From Selenomonas sp. AE3005 (GTDB lineage: Bacteria; Bacillota; Negativicutes; Selenomonadales; Selenomonadaceae), in contig NZ_JMME01000002.1 in the NCBI RefSeq assembly GCF_000686945.1, forward strand, positions 62,001 to 126,000: a DNA stretch of 64,000 nucleotides, read 5' to 3'. The position numbers were made by a program, and so were the translations under genes. Under the pieces are notes generated by a model. That model did no database searches. It was not told the origin of the DNA and saw only the letters and a program-made list of their open reading frames with translations. This document shows, piece by piece, positions 9,391 through 17,108 of this stretch. Within the stretch, counting starts at the first letter, position 1. Every line of letters starts with the position of its first letter.

Positions 9391-9435
9391 ATGATTATAG
9401 AAAAGTGTATGAAACGGGGTGCGTTGAATTGTTGA
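9391..9435 (+). CDS. Possible 14-residue leader peptide ahead of the DUF4127 gene
   Basis: ATG 9391 has AAGGAG 8-9 bases upstream, the best ribosome binding site in this gap. It encodes 14 residues ending in TGA at 9433-9435. That stop overlaps an in-frame TTG (9432-9434) at the head of a good signal peptide, giving a TTGA overlap suited to coupled translation. The alternative is that the large protein simply starts upstream at ATG 9357 or 9384. Confidence 0.35.
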   Translation: MIIEKCMKRGALNC

Positions 9436-11018
9436 AAATAATATTTATGTTCTTATTGACTGTGCTTTTATTGCCCTGGTGCTCTGCTCAGGCGGGAGGC
9501 AGGATACTGTTTATTCCCCATGATGACAGGCCGATTTCCTATCATCAGACAGTAGAAGTGGTGGAGGCCGCCGGCTATGAGCTGGTGCTGCCTCCTAAGG
9601 AGCTTTTAAGCAATGCGACCAACATGGGGCATCCGCAGGAACTATGGCAGTGGCTGCGGGAAAATGCACCCAAGGCAAAATCGGCTATTATAGCGTCGGA
9701 TTCTATGCTTTATGGGGGACTGATACCTTCGCGAAAGCACGAGGTTAGTCAGGCAGAGATTGCGGAACGCTTGGAAAATTTCAAACGGCTGCGGCAGGAT
9801 AATCCCCGTCTGCATATCTACGTCTTTGATTCCCTGATGCGCACACCGTATCAGGGGTGGGCGGGCAATATCGAGGAGCCTGCCTATTATGAGCAGTATG
9901 GCGCGGATATTTTCCAGTACACCAAACTGTTGGACAAGGGAGAAACAGGTAAGCTTTCCGCTGCAGAAAAACGGGATTTGCAGGCATACGAAAAAGCGAT
10001 TCCGCAGGAGTTCCAGAAGGATTGGTTTGGCAGGCGGGCCAAAAATCTGGCTGCCACCAAAGCGTTGATGGATATGACGGCAACAGGCACCATCGACTAT
10101 CTTATCTTGGGAAGAGATGACAATGCCCCCTTGTGCCAGACACATCGGGAAAACCGGGAAATTTTGGCTTATGCAGAGCAGAAGAATTTGCCCAAGAGCA
10201 AATTTCAATCCATGCCGGGGATTGATGAATTCAACATATTGCTTTTGAATCGGGCCATCAATGATATGACGTGGAATATTCCCTTTGTTTGTGTTCGCTA
10301 CGCTCCGGGCAAAGGCGGGGACACCGTTCCGGATTATTCCGATGAGAAGATTTCCGAATCTGTTGAAGCAGCTTTGAAGATTGCCGGGGGGCTGCAAGTG
10401 AGAACCCCCACGCGGGCAGACCTGCTGCTGCTGGTCAATACGGAGCAAAAAGGCAGGACAATCGAAACCCTAAATGCCATGCCTACGGAAACGGATTTTG
10501 TGCCGGATTTGAAGGCTGATAAAGGTACAAAAGCCTTTGCTAAAATGGTTGAAGAGGCTGTAAATGCCGGCTATCCTGTGGGAGTGGCGGACATAAAGTA
10601 TGCCAATGGCGCAGACAATGCCCTGCTGAATATTTTGGAACAAAAGAACCTGCTGTTCAAGCTTAAGACGTATTCCGGCTGGAATACTGCCACCAATTCA
10701 ACGGGCTTTGCTCTGGGCACGGGGATGCTGACGGGAAAAATGACCAATGCTGCCAAGGATTACCTGCTGGCGGTGCGCTATCTGGATGACTGGGCTTATC
10801 AGGCCAATGTGCGCTCACATGTGGGCACGGAACTGGTGCGGAACTTTGGCAGTTACAAGTATTACTACAATCTGGATGACAAGCTCGCTTTTGCGGAAAA
10901 GCGCAACACGGAGCTTATGCGGGATTTTGCCAGAAAACATATGCCCAATATTTCTACAGATTTTACCGTTAAGAACCCCTGGCTTAGGATGTTCGAATGT
11001 GATGTGGTCTTTCGCTAA
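9432..11018 (+). CDS. Exported DUF4127 family protein
   Basis: The DUF4127 signature is clear at the mature N-terminus (GRILFIPHDDRPISY, then a V-L-P-P segment), and the length (528 residues from TTG 9432) fits the family. The function of DUF4127 is not established. I prefer TTG 9432 because the protein then begins M-K-I-I-F-M-F-L-L, a normal signal peptide cleaved near SAQA. ATG 9357 would place 25 mostly polar residues before it. A GGGGTG lies about 11 bases upstream, and translational coupling to the 14-codon frame is possible. The preceding gene is the alpha/beta hydrolase and both are exported, so a shared extracytoplasmic task is an inference. Confidence 0.85.
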   Translation: MKIIFMFLLTVLLLPWCSAQAGGRILFIPHDDRPISYHQTVEVVEAAGYELVLPPKELLSNATNMGHPQELWQWLRENAPKAKSAIIASDSMLYGGLIPSRKHEVSQAEIAERLENFKRLRQDNPRLHIYVFDSLMRTPYQGWAGNIEEPAYYEQYGADIFQYTKLLDKGETGKLSAAEKRDLQAYEKAIPQEFQKDWFGRRAKNLAATKALMDMTATGTIDYLILGRDDNAPLCQTHRENREILAYAEQKNLPKSKFQSMPGIDEFNILLLNRAINDMTWNIPFVCVRYAPGKGGDTVPDYSDEKISESVEAALKIAGGLQVRTPTRADLLLLVNTEQKGRTIETLNAMPTETDFVPDLKADKGTKAFAKMVEEAVNAGYPVGVADIKYANGADNALLNILEQKNLLFKLKTYSGWNTATNSTGFALGTGMLTGKMTNAAKDYLLAVRYLDDWAYQANVRSHVGTELVRNFGSYKYYYNLDDKLAFAEKRNTELMRDFARKHMPNISTDFTVKNPWLRMFECDVVFR

Positions 11019-11033
11019 AAGCAAATAAATAAA

Positions 11034-11080
11034 AAGCCGCTGAATTGACGGACTGTGTGCCCGGTTCAGCGGCTTTTCTA
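11034..11080. terminator. Bidirectional terminator, repeat copy 3
   Basis: AAGCCGCTGAA and TTCAGCGGCTT flank the loop, followed by TTTTC. It is nearly the same as the element at 6530, including the second hairpin after it (about 11084-11112). Confidence 0.8.
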
Positions 11081-11130
11081 TGTCCTTGTGAACCTTTTGG
11101 TTGGGGTTCACAAAAGCAGATATTAAGTTT

Positions 11131-11309
11131 TATCAGCGGACAAACACATTGCGGCAAATAGCATCGCCCAGGGGTTCTTCCCAGATGTAGTTGTTGCTGA
11201 ATTTTGTCGTCATAAATCCATTCGCGGCCCAGCATGGTCTTAACCTATGCCGGGGAGAGAACCTGCTTGCCCTTGTAGTTACCATCGTTAAGCAACATGG
11301 AAAACGCCT
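11131..11309 (-). pseudogene. Internally deleted copy of the serine hydrolase 3' region
   Basis: The sequence follows 6627-6701 of the serine hydrolase, then jumps to 6944-7045, losing about 242 bases at a short T-run. The loss is not a multiple of three, so the frame is broken. The copy stops where a new hairpin (11303) begins. The C-terminal residues of the parent (NNYIWEE, then AICRNVFVR) are still readable. Confidence 0.85.
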
Positions 11310-11333
11310 GCGATAAGGACGCAGGCGTTCTGT
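11303..11333. terminator. Hairpin at the end of the duplicated segment
   Basis: AACGCCTGCG (11303-11312) pairs perfectly with CGCAGGCGTT (11320-11329) around a 7-base loop. The T-run is poor (TTCTGTC), so termination strength is uncertain. Confidence 0.5.
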
Positions 11334-11467
11334 CATGATTAGCCATCGCAGGCAGGAGGTTCACGATGTTTGTCGAATTTTTTTTAAGGAAATATATAAA
11401 TTTTACATATGCTTTATGTCATTGAGGGAATAAGGCGTATGATTCATGTATAGAGGAGGCAGCTGAT

Positions 11468-11800
11468 ATGGCTAGTGAGGTTGTACAGAAAGAAACAAAG
11501 TTGGCTAATGGCTGGTTGGCTTGGCGTGTCGAGGGTCGGATAGATATTTCTAATGCCGAGTCTATTTATTTAAGTGGCGAAAAAATTGTTGAGCGTGAGG
11601 ATAAGACTGTTCTGGATATGGAGGCTGTGTCGTATATTTCCAGCGCAGGACTCCGTATACTTTTGCGCCTGTATAAGAAAGCCAACAGGGAAGGTAAGGA
11701 GTTTGCGGTAGCAGGGGCTGCTGGTATGGTGAAGAAGATTCTAATCGATAGTAATATGAACTCGTATTTAAACATGCGCTCCTCCCTGGAAGACCTTTGA
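11468..11800 (+). CDS. STAS-domain protein, anti-sigma-factor antagonist type
   Basis: 110 residues, one STAS domain like SpoIIAA/RsbV. The phospho-switch region reads DMEAVSYISSAGLRIL, with Ser59 aligned to the phosphorylated serine of SpoIIAA. In the family, an RsbW/SpoIIAB-type kinase phosphorylates this serine and the unphosphorylated form binds the kinase. The ribosome binding site is GAGGAGG upstream of ATG 11468. The next gene, 41 bases on, carries a degenerate HATPase domain fused to a transporter, which makes it the natural candidate partner. No sigma factor gene is nearby. Confidence 0.85.
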   Translation: MASEVVQKETKLANGWLAWRVEGRIDISNAESIYLSGEKIVEREDKTVLDMEAVSYISSAGLRILLRLYKKANREGKEFAVAGAAGMVKKILIDSNMNSYLNMRSSLEDL

Positions 11801-11841
11801 GTTTCGCAGACTGGGGGTGAGGGGATAAAGGGGGTGGAGTG

Positions 11842-13446
11842 ATGTCAGTCAGCAAACGTCTGAGCTTTAGTAATGATGATTTGGAAATAACAATTGAGGA
11901 TGTTCGCGAGGTTTTTGAAAAATCCCCGGTTTCGGAAGATGATTGCATAAAGATATGTCTTCTGCTGGAAGAGGCGCTGCTGCGTTGCCAGCAGCATTTT
12001 GGTCAGGATTATCAATTTAGCCTGCAGATTCAAAAGTGGTTTGGGGTACCAAAAGTCATCATTCGCATCAAAGGTGAGGCCTATAACCCGCTTAGTGATG
12101 GTGACTTTGATGATGATGATATATTGCCGGCACAAGTTTTAAAAGGACTTTTGAATTACGAGCAGGCCGAGACAGTTTATACCTATAAGAATGGCTATAA
12201 TGAGATTAGTACCTATGCCAGAAAAGCCTGGAAACCTATAAAAATACCTGGCGGTTCGATTACTATAGCGGCACTGCTGGCGGTAGTGTGTGCTTGTGCC
12301 AGTGATATGCTGCCCCCGGAATTACATGAGGCGGTCATACACGATGTGGCAGAGCCTCTTTTAAAGACGTTGATGGGACTCATCGTTGCGGTTACCGGGC
12401 CGTTTGTTTTTATCTCCATCGTTAATGGGATTTGTCTTATGGAGGATGTAGCCACTTTTAGTAATGTGGGGCTTAGGGTGATACGCCGCTTTTTTATCGT
12501 CATGCTGTGCATGTCACTGTTTGCGGCGGGAGTATGTCAGTTCTTTTTTCCTGTGGTGGTTATAAATGGGGAAAGCAAGCTAGCACTGTCTGAATTGTTC
12601 CAATTATTTTTGGGCATTTTCCCCCGTAATTTTTTTGCCCCCTTTGTCGAGGGGAATATCCTGCAGATAGTCTTCATTGCGATACTGACAGGTATCAGTA
12701 TTTTAACCTTGACAAATGTGATTCCTAACCTGAAGGTCATTGTGGGTGAGTTGAATAAGCTGGTTGTCAAGATGATGGACATTGTTTCCAAAGTTATATA
12801 TGCGGCGATATTTCTGAATGTTTTCAAGTCGATTGCTGGTAACAGTATGGAAACAATTTTGGCTGTATGGCGGATTGTGGCCTCCAATTATGCATTTTGC
12901 ATCGGTTTTGGGATGCTTATGCTCATGCATATTGTTTATAAGTACCGGATAAATGTGGCGGATTTCCTGCGTCAGGGGGCGAAGGTGTTTCTGGTATCTT
13001 TTTCAACTGCAAGCAATACGGCAGCTATGTCGATAAATATGGCCTTTGCCAAAGAGCGTTTAAAAATCGAAGGTAAATTCTGTGATTTTTGGCTGCCATT
13101 ATCCCATGCCATGTTTTCCCCATCCGCAGCCGCGGCGCTGGTGGCAGGTGTTTTTTATACGGCTTATGAGGCACAGCTGCCGTTATCTTTATTTTCGCTG
13201 TTTGTAACCATTATTTTGGCCTTGCAGCTTAGTATTGCGACACCGCCGGTTCCCGGCGGTATCATGGCTATTTATGCCATTATATTTAAGCAGCTGGGAC
13301 TGCCTTTTGATTCCATTGGTATGCTGATGGTCTCAGCCGTTTTTGTGTTGAATGTATCCTCGGTTATGTCGATGTTAATCAGGGATTGTGAACTCATGGA
13401 CATTGCTAGCGAGATAGGAAAACGCGGGGCGTCGTTAAAGGAGTAG
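11842..13446 (+). CDS. Fusion of an anti-sigma-type HATPase domain with an SDF-family (DAACS-like) symporter domain
   Basis: 534 residues from ATG 11842 (AAGGGGG 7 bases upstream). Residues ~1-115 resemble HATPase_c_2/RsbW: an LLLEEALLR helix at the N-box and an I-K-G-x-x-Y-N-P-L turn like the G1 motif. The N-box Asn and G1 Asp are not visible, so ATP binding is doubtful. From about residue 135 there are many hydrophobic helices with SDF-family pattern: a serine-rich S-T-A-S-N-T hairpin and a pro-rich TPPVPGG hairpin. The NMDGT motif of glutamate/dicarboxylate carriers is replaced by a FSPSA segment, so the usual substrate set may not apply. It follows a STAS gene, suggesting a transporter gated by a partner-switch module (inference). 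Confidence 0.75.
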   Translation: MSVSKRLSFSNDDLEITIEDVREVFEKSPVSEDDCIKICLLLEEALLRCQQHFGQDYQFSLQIQKWFGVPKVIIRIKGEAYNPLSDGDFDDDDILPAQVLKGLLNYEQAETVYTYKNGYNEISTYARKAWKPIKIPGGSITIAALLAVVCACASDMLPPELHEAVIHDVAEPLLKTLMGLIVAVTGPFVFISIVNGICLMEDVATFSNVGLRVIRRFFIVMLCMSLFAAGVCQFFFPVVVINGESKLALSELFQLFLGIFPRNFFAPFVEGNILQIVFIAILTGISILTLTNVIPNLKVIVGELNKLVVKMMDIVSKVIYAAIFLNVFKSIAGNSMETILAVWRIVASNYAFCIGFGMLMLMHIVYKYRINVADFLRQGAKVFLVSFSTASNTAAMSINMAFAKERLKIEGKFCDFWLPLSHAMFSPSAAAALVAGVFYTAYEAQLPLSLFSLFVTIILALQLSIATPPVPGGIMAIYAIIFKQLGLPFDSIGMLMVSAVFVLNVSSVMSMLIRDCELMDIASEIGKRGASLKE

Positions 13447-13484
13447 TTCATGACTTTGGTAATAGCCTTTTGGGGATGTGTGAT

Positions 13485-13513
13485 TTGACTTTTTGTCATT
13501 TATGTCGTATACT
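13485..13513 (+). promoter_or_regulatory. Sigma-A promoter of htpG
   Basis: TTGACT (13485-13490) and TATACT (13508-13513) are separated by 17 bases. The expected start of transcription is near 13520, just before the CIRCE element. Confidence 0.8.
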
Positions 13514-13525
13514 AGGCAATGGATG

Positions 13526-13552
13526 TTAGCACTCAGCCTTATGGAGTGCTAA
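13526..13552 (+). promoter_or_regulatory. CIRCE operator (HrcA binding site)
   Basis: TTAGCACTC - 9 bases - GAGTGCTAA is a perfect match to the CIRCE inverted repeat. It sits in the htpG 5' untranslated region, 46 bases before the start codon. HrcA repression of htpG follows from established knowledge of CIRCE. Confidence 0.95.
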
Positions 13553-13597
13553 ATAAATGGCTAATAAGCAAATCATATACAGAGAGGCAGCGATACA

Positions 13598-15562
13598 ATG
13601 GCTAAAGAAACCCATGAATTTCAAGCGGAAACCAAACAACTGTTGGATTTGATGATTCATTCCATCTACACGAATCACGAGATTTTCCTGCGTGAGCTCA
13701 TTTCCAATGCGTCTGACGCAATTGACAAGGTACATTTTGCCAGTCTGACCAACCGTGATATTCTCGAAGGTGACGACAGCTACGAAATCTTCCTCGAACC
13801 CGATAAGGACAACCATACCCTGACTATCCGTGATAACGGTATCGGTATGAGCCGTCAGGAAGTTATCGAGAACATTGGTACTATCGCCAAGTCCGGCACC
13901 AAGGCTTTTATGGAGCAGCTCAAAAAAGCCAAAGAGGCCAGCGAAGGCGGCGAGGGCAATACGGATAAGGAACTCATCGGCCAGTTCGGTGTTGGTTTCT
14001 ATTCTGCCTTCATGGTAGCCGAAAAAGTGGTTATCGAAACCCGTAAGGCCGGCGAGACGGAAGGCACGCGCTGGGAATCCACGGGCGATGGCTCTTACAG
14101 CATTGAAGAATGTGACCGTGACAAGCGTGGCACGAGCATTACGATTACGCTGGGCAAGGAATTCTTCGGCGACGACGCCGAAAGCGACTTCACGGAAAAC
14201 TACACGCTCGAACGTCTGGTCAAGAAGTACAGCGACTATGTGCGTTACCCCATCAAGATGAACTTCGAGCATGAAGAAACGCCGAAGGACGATGAAGGCA
14301 AGGAAATCGAAGGTGCTGAGAAGGTTAAGACCATCGAATGCCGCACGCTGAACTCCATGCAACCGCTGTGGACGAAGAACAAGTCTGATATCAAAGACGA
14401 AGAATACGACGAGTTCTTTAAGAATCAGTTCCATGAATGGGAAAAGCCGATGGAAGTGTTCCATACCAAGGCTGAGGGTTCTGTAGAATACACGGCCCTG
14501 CTCGCCATTCCTTCCCGCGCACCGTTCAACCTCTATCATACAGACTATGAACCGGGCGTACAGCTTTATTCCCGTCATGTATTTATCATGGACAAGTGCA
14601 AGGACCTGCTGCCGGATTACCTGCGCTTTATGAAGGGGCTCGTTGATTCGCCTGACCTGTCACTCAATATCTCCCGTGAACTTCTCCAGCAGAGCCGTGA
14701 ACTTAAAGTAATCGGTAAGGCACTGGAAAAGAATATCTTGAAATCCCTGGCACGCAAGCTGAAGAACAAACGTGAGGATTACGAGAAATTTTGGAATGAA
14801 TTCGGCAAATCCCTCAAAATCGGTGTTTACAACAGCATGTATGCCGGCAGCGACACCATCGATAAGCTCAAAGACCTGCTGCTCTTTATGAGCTCCAAAG
14901 AAGGCAAGCTGGTGACGCTGAAGGAATATGTAGAACGCATGCCGGAAAGCCAGAAGAAAATCTACTATGCTACGGCTAAAGATAAGGAAACCATTGAGCA
15001 GCTGCCGCAGATGGAAACGCTGCGCGACAAGGGCCTCGAAGTGCTTTACCTGCTCGACCCGGTAGATGAATTCTGCATTGAAACCCTGCGCGAATACGAG
15101 GGTAAGAGTTTCCATTCCATCAGCCGCGGCGACCTCGACCTCGATGACGCCGAAAGCCAGGAAGTCAAGAAGGAAACGGAAGACATTCAGAAGAAGAATG
15201 ATGACCTGTTGAAGGATATCAAAGAGGCGCTGGGTGAGAAGGTAGCCGATGTAAAGGTTTCTGCCCGCTTAAAATCCAGTGCTGTCTGCCTGGTGGCTGA
15301 TGAGGCCGGTCCGTCCCTGTCCATGGAACAGACTTTTGCCGAAATGAACAATCCGATGTTCAAGGCTAAGCGTATCCTCGAAATCAATCCGCACCATGAC
15401 CTCTTTACGCGCCTGCAGGGCCTCCATGAGGCCGGCAAGGATAGTGCCGACTTCAAGGATTACTGCGACCTGCTCTACACGCAGGCCCTCCTTATCGAAG
15501 GCATTCTGCCGGAGAACCCCGTAGAGTTTGCCAACAAAGTGGCTAAGCTCATGGCTAAATAA
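13598..15562 (+). CDS. htpG: Molecular chaperone HtpG (Hsp90)
   Basis: 654 residues, somewhat longer than the 620-640 usual for bacterial HtpG. The GHKL ATP-binding domain shows the E-L-I-S-N-A-S-D-A helix, DNGIGM and the GQFGVGFYS lid region. The middle domain carries the catalytic-loop segment SRELLQQSRELK. The C-terminal dimerisation domain follows and the protein lacks MEEVD, as expected in bacteria. It is an ATP-driven cytosolic chaperone for stress-damaged clients. The gene has its own promoter, the CIRCE operator and a strong terminator, so it forms a single-gene unit of the HrcA regulon. An acidic insertion near residue 110 (KEASEGGEGNTDKE) accounts for part of the extra length. Confidence 0.98.
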   Translation: MAKETHEFQAETKQLLDLMIHSIYTNHEIFLRELISNASDAIDKVHFASLTNRDILEGDDSYEIFLEPDKDNHTLTIRDNGIGMSRQEVIENIGTIAKSGTKAFMEQLKKAKEASEGGEGNTDKELIGQFGVGFYSAFMVAEKVVIETRKAGETEGTRWESTGDGSYSIEECDRDKRGTSITITLGKEFFGDDAESDFTENYTLERLVKKYSDYVRYPIKMNFEHEETPKDDEGKEIEGAEKVKTIECRTLNSMQPLWTKNKSDIKDEEYDEFFKNQFHEWEKPMEVFHTKAEGSVEYTALLAIPSRAPFNLYHTDYEPGVQLYSRHVFIMDKCKDLLPDYLRFMKGLVDSPDLSLNISRELLQQSRELKVIGKALEKNILKSLARKLKNKREDYEKFWNEFGKSLKIGVYNSMYAGSDTIDKLKDLLLFMSSKEGKLVTLKEYVERMPESQKKIYYATAKDKETIEQLPQMETLRDKGLEVLYLLDPVDEFCIETLREYEGKSFHSISRGDLDLDDAESQEVKKETEDIQKKNDDLLKDIKEALGEKVADVKVSARLKSSAVCLVADEAGPSLSMEQTFAEMNNPMFKAKRILEINPHHDLFTRLQGLHEAGKDSADFKDYCDLLYTQALLIEGILPENPVEFANKVAKLMAK

Positions 15563-15576
15563 GTCATATAAAGATA

Positions 15577-15630
15577 ACGCCCCTATATTGTCATGACAAA
15601 CTGACAGTATAGGGGCGTGCATTTTTTTAA
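15577..15630. terminator. Terminator after htpG
   Basis: ACGCCCCTATA pairs with TATAGGGGCGT, with an inner GTCA/TGAC helix, followed by a T-run at about 15622-15628. Confidence 0.85.
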
Positions 15631-15689
15631 CAAAGGCAGGATAACGAAATGAGATGGAGAAATTATATCTGTAATAAGTAGGAGCTTAA

Positions 15690-15821
15690 ATGAGGGAATT
15701 AAAATCTAAAAATTATATTACACTTGTCGATAAGGTTCAAAAGACATATAAAACAAAGAAAACTATTGGTGAAATATCATTGAATGGGTTCGGTAGAAAA
15801 TGTGGTGGCTGTCATAAATAA
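15690..15821 (+). CDS. 43-residue peptide ending in a CGGC motif; possible modified-peptide precursor
   Basis: ATG 15690 follows AGGAG by 5 bases. The product is short and Lys-rich (10 of 43), and it ends G-R-K-C-G-G-C-H-K. It has no signal peptide and no family I recognise. It is the first gene of an AT-rich cluster containing an FtsZ-like protein and a radical SAM enzyme. Small leader-like peptides with a Cys/Gly-rich tail next to a radical SAM enzyme are typical of ribosomally made, modified peptides, so a precursor role is a hypothesis. Equally, it could be a stand-alone small protein or a chance frame. The Shine-Dalgarno and the contrast of a plain N-terminal part with a compact tail are the main support. 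Confidence 0.45.
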   Translation: MRELKSKNYITLVDKVQKTYKTKKTIGEISLNGFGRKCGGCHK

Positions 15822-15998
15822 TATATTATATATGGAATTATATACTAGGAAAAACTGTAGAGGATATTTAATAAGAAATAAGTAAAAGTGATGAGGCTTT
15901 ACAAGCAACATAGCCAAGATGTAAATACAGTGTTTGAAACAGAGTCGATTGAAGTTCATTTTATGAACGGTAAGTATATACTAACGAGGAATAATATT

Positions 15999-17108
15999 AT
16001 GAATCCGTTATCTAGTAAGCCTAAAATAGTGGTATTTGGTTTAGGCCAGCATGGGGTTGATACTATTAACGAACTAGTGGAGAATAATTATGTAGGCTTG
16101 AATTATGTTGTTATTGATTCTAATGGTTGTACGCTAGGAAAATCTAAAGTTTTGGTTCGCATTAGCTTGGAGAATCATTTACCTAAAGGGTTAGGAGTTA
16201 ATACTACTCCTGAAAACTGTCGCAAGGCGGTAAGGGCTGAACAAAAAATAATACAAAAACAGTTGAAAAATGCCGATGCTGCAATCATAATTGCAGGACT
16301 TGGCGGCAATACTGGGGCAGGGATAGCACCGGTACTCTCGTCGCTTTGTATAAATCTGTGCCCAATAACTATATTCGTTGGTGTGCTGCCTTTTGAATCT
16401 GAAGGTATAAAACGTCGTAAAAAAGCTAGCGATAGCCTAAATGAAATAAGAGAATATGCGGATAATATAATAATGTTAAATTCTGATGAAATTTATACGG
16501 ACGTGAATAAAAAGCTACCGACAAAACAAGCTTTTAGCCTAATTGATAAAATTTTATGCAAAACAGTCTGTCATATTTATGAAAAATTAAAAGAAGAATA
16601 TTCCAGGTGTTATCATTTTGAAACAATCACAGGAATACTTCCGCGTGAAGGCTTAATCTCTGTAGATACTGATAACAATAAGGCCGCGTCTGTTTCTATA
16701 AAAGAGAAAGATAGGATAGAGTGTTATTCTGAAGATAGATTCATGTTTGATAAAGCAGGTTTACCTAATTATGGTGAAATTCCTGATATAAACAGTGGCG
16801 GTGTAGATCATGGTATGGATTTTATAGACATACCTAAGTGGATGAAAAAGCCGCTATATCAATCTCTTGAACCTCGGCCTGACGGTAAGGTTATATGTCA
16901 AAAGTTACGTACTATGCGCGTAGAATTAGCCAGAGTAAACAATATACCGTTTCTAAGTGAAGAATGTACTTATGATGGGCCATGTGCAGGGACATGCGAG
17001 AAATGCGAACAAGAATCAGCATACTTACGTGAAAAGTTAAATGAACTCTCTGAGCATGAGCGCATATACCCCCATCATATTATAGGCAAGGTGGATGATG
17101 TTCTATGA
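15999..17108 (+). CDS. Divergent FtsZ/tubulin-like GTPase with a C-terminal four-cysteine domain
   Basis: 369 residues from ATG 15999, chosen for CGAGGA 9 bases upstream; the frame stays open back to 15891 but without a ribosome binding site. The N-terminus has the Rossmann strand IVVFGLGQHGVDTIN. The tubulin signature reads GLGGNTGAGIAPVL, close to the FtsZ G-G-G-T-G-T-G loop. The C-terminal third is not FtsZ-like: it has a helix RTMRVELARVNN, then four cysteines in the pattern C-x5-C-x3-C-x2-C (CTYDGPCAGTCEKC) that could bind zinc or an iron-sulphur cluster. No FtsZ C-terminal tail peptide is seen. It is unlikely to be the division FtsZ. Its stop overlaps the radical SAM start by ATGA, implying coupled expression and a joint function. 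Confidence 0.7.
   Translation: MNPLSSKPKIVVFGLGQHGVDTINELVENNYVGLNYVVIDSNGCTLGKSKVLVRISLENHLPKGLGVNTTPENCRKAVRAEQKIIQKQLKNADAAIIIAGLGGNTGAGIAPVLSSLCINLCPITIFVGVLPFESEGIKRRKKASDSLNEIREYADNIIMLNSDEIYTDVNKKLPTKQAFSLIDKILCKTVCHIYEKLKEEYSRCYHFETITGILPREGLISVDTDNNKAASVSIKEKDRIECYSEDRFMFDKAGLPNYGEIPDINSGGVDHGMDFIDIPKWMKKPLYQSLEPRPDGKVICQKLRTMRVELARVNNIPFLSEECTYDGPCAGTCEKCEQESAYLREKLNELSEHERIYPHHIIGKVDDVL

Noticed and set aside
13526-14578. Long open frame on the minus strand opposite the start of htpG
   Set aside because: It is the codon-bias shadow of htpG: no ribosome binding site, no family pattern, and it runs across the CIRCE element.
15999-17108. FtsZ-like gene as the division ftsZ
   Set aside because: It is too divergent, carries a Cys domain and lacks the tail peptide. 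Context is an AT-rich accessory cluster, not the dcw cluster.
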